From the NCBI RefSeq assembly GCF_905163445.1, contig NC_053201.1:13154001-13218000 (forward strand): a stretch of DNA of 64,000 nucleotides. The letters run 5' to 3'. The notes below the pieces were generated by a model. That model saw nothing but the letters and a program-made list of their open reading frames with translations, was not told the origin of the DNA and did not search any database. The position numbers and the translations under genes were made by a program. Below are positions 61,357 through 64,000 of the stretch, piece after piece. Position 1 is the first letter of the stretch, and each line of letters starts with the position of its first letter. Origin of the DNA: Pararge aegeria (Eukaryota > Arthropoda > Insecta > Lepidoptera > Nymphalidae).

Positions 61357-61895
61357 TGGAGTGGCTGTTGTAGTGGCTCTGGGTGTAGCTGTGTTGTGAG
61401 TGTGGCTGTGGGTATAGCAGTAAGAATGGTGAACGGAGCGTCGATGGGAGTGGGTATGGGTGTGGCTTCGGATGTAGGTGTGGCAATGGGTGTGACAATG
61501 AAAGTGGCAATGGATGTAACAGTGGGAGTGGGAGTCTTAATGAGAGTGGGTGTGACAGTGGGAGTGATAACAGGAGTGGGTGTGGCTGTGGTTGTGGGAT
61601 TGGCATTGGGATTGTCAATGAGAGTGGCAGTGGGAGTAGGTCTTGCAATGGGAGTTATCTAGCTAACGAGGAACTTTGAAGACCATAAGTGCTAAAAACC
61701 TACAAAAGGGCCACAACCAGCTGTTGATTTTCTGCCAATCCCACTCCCAATGCCACAACTCACCTAATGCAACAGCCACGCTCACTGTCACGCCCATGCC
61801 ACACGCTTTCTCACTGCTACTCCCACTCCCAGCCACTCCCACTGCCACTCCTACTGCCAGTAATATCCTCACCCACAACCACATCTAATCCCAGA
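61357..61895. repeat. GTGGNA minisatellite facing a CCACTN minisatellite
   Basis: 61357-61660 is a degenerate 6-bp repeat rich in GTGGGA/GTGGCA. After about 75 bp of ordinary sequence, 61733-61895 has the complementary CCACTC/CCACTG type, so the block is an imperfect inverted repeat of tandem repeats. The Gly/Val-rich and Pro/Leu-rich frames over it are by-products. Confidence 0.8.
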
Positions 61896-62450
61896 TCATC
61901 ACCGTCACCCAAAAAATATACTTTTAGCAAGCGTTTTGTTAAAGCGGCCACATATTTTCGCTTATAATATTATCTCAGCCTAGACACGTTTTATATTGAA
62001 AGGGCATTGCCTTTCAAGGAATATTAACTAACGAAATAAAAACTAGAAACTTGAAAACTATTTTTTGTCTGACTGATCAAAGTCCTATATTGATGACGAA
62101 AGTGGAGTGATGACCAGACTAGTCAGTTCCTAGGTCGTAACAAATTATTTTTTAGTTCTTATTAAGCTTTTACATACACATACATTATGTCTCGGGGGTT
62201 CTTGAAATTTTTAATTTATTTTTTTCTAACAATTTCTTTCGGTAGCACTTACTCATGTTATCGTCAAAAATATAATCAGTAAACCTCCCAGTCGCAGCGG
62301 TGTACGATGTGATTTTAAAATAGAGGTCCCGGGTTTGATTTTCGGCAAGGTTAATTTCTGAATTTCCTCGGATCTGATCTGTTACCGCTACCGACAAAGC
62401 GTTCCGCTAAGCGATTTAGCGTTCCGGTACGATGTCAAATAGCAACCGAT

Positions 62451-62840
62451 TTGCAGAACTCATTTGTGGGGTTGAGTATACGCTTTTACAACATGATTCC
62501 TAAGGAAATTCTTGACCTACCAATGCATACATTTAAAAAATGTGTAAAAACGCATCTAGTACAGCGAGGTTACTATACATTTGATGAATTCCTCAATGAC
62601 AAGGTAGAATGGAAGCAGCCAGCCTCGCTCTCATCTCCCGCAAGATAGCAAAATGATTGTAAATGTTGATGTTGGAAAAGAGCAACTACTGAGTTTCTTG
62701 CCGGCTCTTCTCGGTAGAATCTGCTTTCCGAACCGGTGGTAGAGTCACACAAACATACATCTTGACGTTTCAAAAGTGCTTATAAAGTAGGCCTACTTGA
62801 AATAAATGAATTTGAATTTGAATTTGAATTTGATTTGGGA
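62451..62840 (+). mobile_element. Non-LTR retrotransposon 3' end: RT tail, 3' UTR, AATTTG repeat
   Basis: A 65-aa remnant ending in NDKVEWKQPASLS resembles the C-terminus of a non-LTR reverse transcriptase (IPKEILDLPMHTFKKCVKTHL). It continues into a 3' UTR (GAGTTTCTTGCCGGCTCTTC) and ends in GAATTTGAATTT tandem units typical of LINE tails. Shorter copies of the same 3' UTR occur at 3030-3220, 17681-17825, 47961-48012 and 55322-55490. Confidence 0.7.
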
Positions 62841-63175
62841 TATGGGTTGATATAACTGCCACACTTCCTTACAGGTTTGCTCTCTGGCATCCTAGATGCA
62901 TCAACACTTTTAGAAAAATTAAAAGAAAAGCTTTTTACAAGAGACTTGCTTTCAAGAATGTGATAAATGTCACATTAAAGTGTCATAGACAAATCCTTAA
63001 AATTGTTTTATCACCGAAATAAATTTATGTCAAAGACAAAGAAGAATTACTATGTATTTTTGAAAATATTCATGTTTAGAATTCAAATCGTATTTCATCA
63101 CGTGGGTAGAGAAATGTGGTTTAAGATTTATTTCATTGCATATTTGAGTGATGCTTTACATGATGATGATGTGAT

Positions 63176-63425
63176 GACGGCAGAGTGGCGCAGTGGGCAG
63201 CGACCCTGCTTTCTGAGTCCAAGGCCGTGGGTTCGATTTCCACAACTGGAAAATGTTTGTGTGATGAGCATAAGTGTTTTTCAGTGTCTGGATGTTGATA
63301 TGTATTTTCTAAGTATTTATGTATATATAATTCATAAAAATATTCATCAGTCATCTTAGTACCAATAACACAACCTACGCTTACTTTGGGGCTAGGTGGC
63401 GATGTACAGTACTTAATACTCTATA
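63176..63425 (+). mobile_element. tRNA-derived SINE, copy 2
   Basis: A box TGGCGCAGTGGGCAGCG, B box GGGTTCGATTTCC, with the same body as the 44340 copy, including CATTCATCAG-type and CTACGCTTACTT blocks. Confidence 0.8.
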
Positions 63426-64000
63426 CTTGCAGTAGTTTGTTTTATCTTGAATATATCTATACTAATATATAAATCTACTAGTTGTACCCTGCCACGCTTC
63501 GCTGTGGCACATTGTGATAGAATGGTTGAGAAAAATAGATAAAAACAATCCTTGATGCGTATTATATATCATGCTAAAATTTCAGCCCGATCATTGCAGA
63601 ACTTTTTGAGTTTTTGAAGCGTACACAAACCAACATAACATTTTTATTTATATAGATATGTGTTTTAGCACTAAAGATGTCCCTCCTACTTCCAGCGGCA
63701 ACCAGTATTATTTGGAAATTATAGATAGTTGCAATCATTGACTGCAAATCTTACATAGACTCTTCCGCACTTAAAGTTTTAGTAGCAGGGTACAACTAGT
63801 TATATATAATTTAGGATCTATGAAGAAGTAATAATTTGCTTATGTATTTATATTCAAATTCTTAATGATGATGATTTTAGGAAAATGATTACGCTTTTTG
63901 TTTTTTTTATATTTTTATTTCTTATTTAATTTTCGCTTGGTAGTTGAGAAAATATCGTTTATGTATAACTAAGTTGTGGAAGCTTCATTAGTTTACGTGA

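Larger units (their letters stand above)
59118..64000. other. Upstream of GluCl exon 2: probable intron 1 with repeats
   Basis: Exon 2 starts with an acceptor in mid-codon, so an upstream signal-peptide exon must exist. No minus-strand frame here looks like a signal peptide followed by a donor. Contents are the palindrome at 59356, a GC-rich block, the minisatellite, a LINE tail and a SINE. Confidence 0.45.

Noticed and set aside
61133..61662. Overlapping Pro/Leu-rich (minus) and Gly/Val-rich (plus) ORFs
   Set aside because: Both are translations of the hexamer minisatellite and the neighbouring dispersed repeat.

Overview
The window looks like a nuclear chromosome segment of a moth or butterfly (Lepidoptera). 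Genes are split by GT-AG introns in AT-rich DNA, and two adipokinetic hormone precursors of lepidopteran type lie side by side. The non-coding DNA is packed with nested MITEs, tRNA-derived SINEs and non-LTR retrotransposon tails of the kind found in lepidopteran genomes. A butterfly is plausible from the AKH2 peptide, but I cannot prove it from the sequence.

Layout: (1) 951-5109 (+), ATPsynB, mitochondrial ATP synthase subunit b, five exons, complete (246 aa). (2) 5.1-17.0 kb, gene desert of mobile-element remnants, including a 435-bp hAT-type element with an 8-bp target-site duplication. (3) 17013-19242 (-), R-Ras/Ras64B small GTPase, four exons, complete (199 aa). It is divergent from (4) 20069-21043 (+), cyclin H, one exon, 324 aa, across an 826-bp gap. 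(5) 23179-24446 (-), AKH1 precursor, two exons, 65 aa, head-to-head with (6) 26680-26847 (+), AKH2 precursor, 55 aa. (7) 27-40 kb, second gene desert of repeats. (8) 40873-59117 (-), the glutamate-gated chloride channel GluCl alpha. All exons from exon 2 to the stop are present; the signal-peptide exon lies upstream, probably outside the window. (9) 59.1-64 kb, intronic or upstream DNA with repeats.

The most interesting part is GluCl. Exon 3 exists in four tandem alternatives with compatible splice phases: one 3c-like, one 3b-like and two 3a-like. The two 3a-like copies come from a local 221-bp duplication with a 314-bp period. A fifth phase-compatible 68-bp candidate sits at 50554-50621. After the TGA stop the same frame stays open for 60 codons with a strongly hydrophobic stretch, so a C-terminal extension is possible. 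A PIF/Harbinger-type MITE inserted exactly at that extension's terminal TAA and carries candidate poly(A) signals for the gene.

The genes do not form one pathway: they cover mitochondrial ATP synthesis, Ras signalling, TFIIH/CDK-activating kinase, metabolic neuropeptides and inhibitory neurotransmission. Only the AKH pair is a functional cluster. Mobile elements are unusually legible. Five insertions keep perfect TSDs (four hAT-type of 8 bp, one piggyBac-like TTAA), two PIF-type insertions keep TTA, and several unrelated perfect palindromes with 3-8 nt loops are scattered through non-coding DNA.
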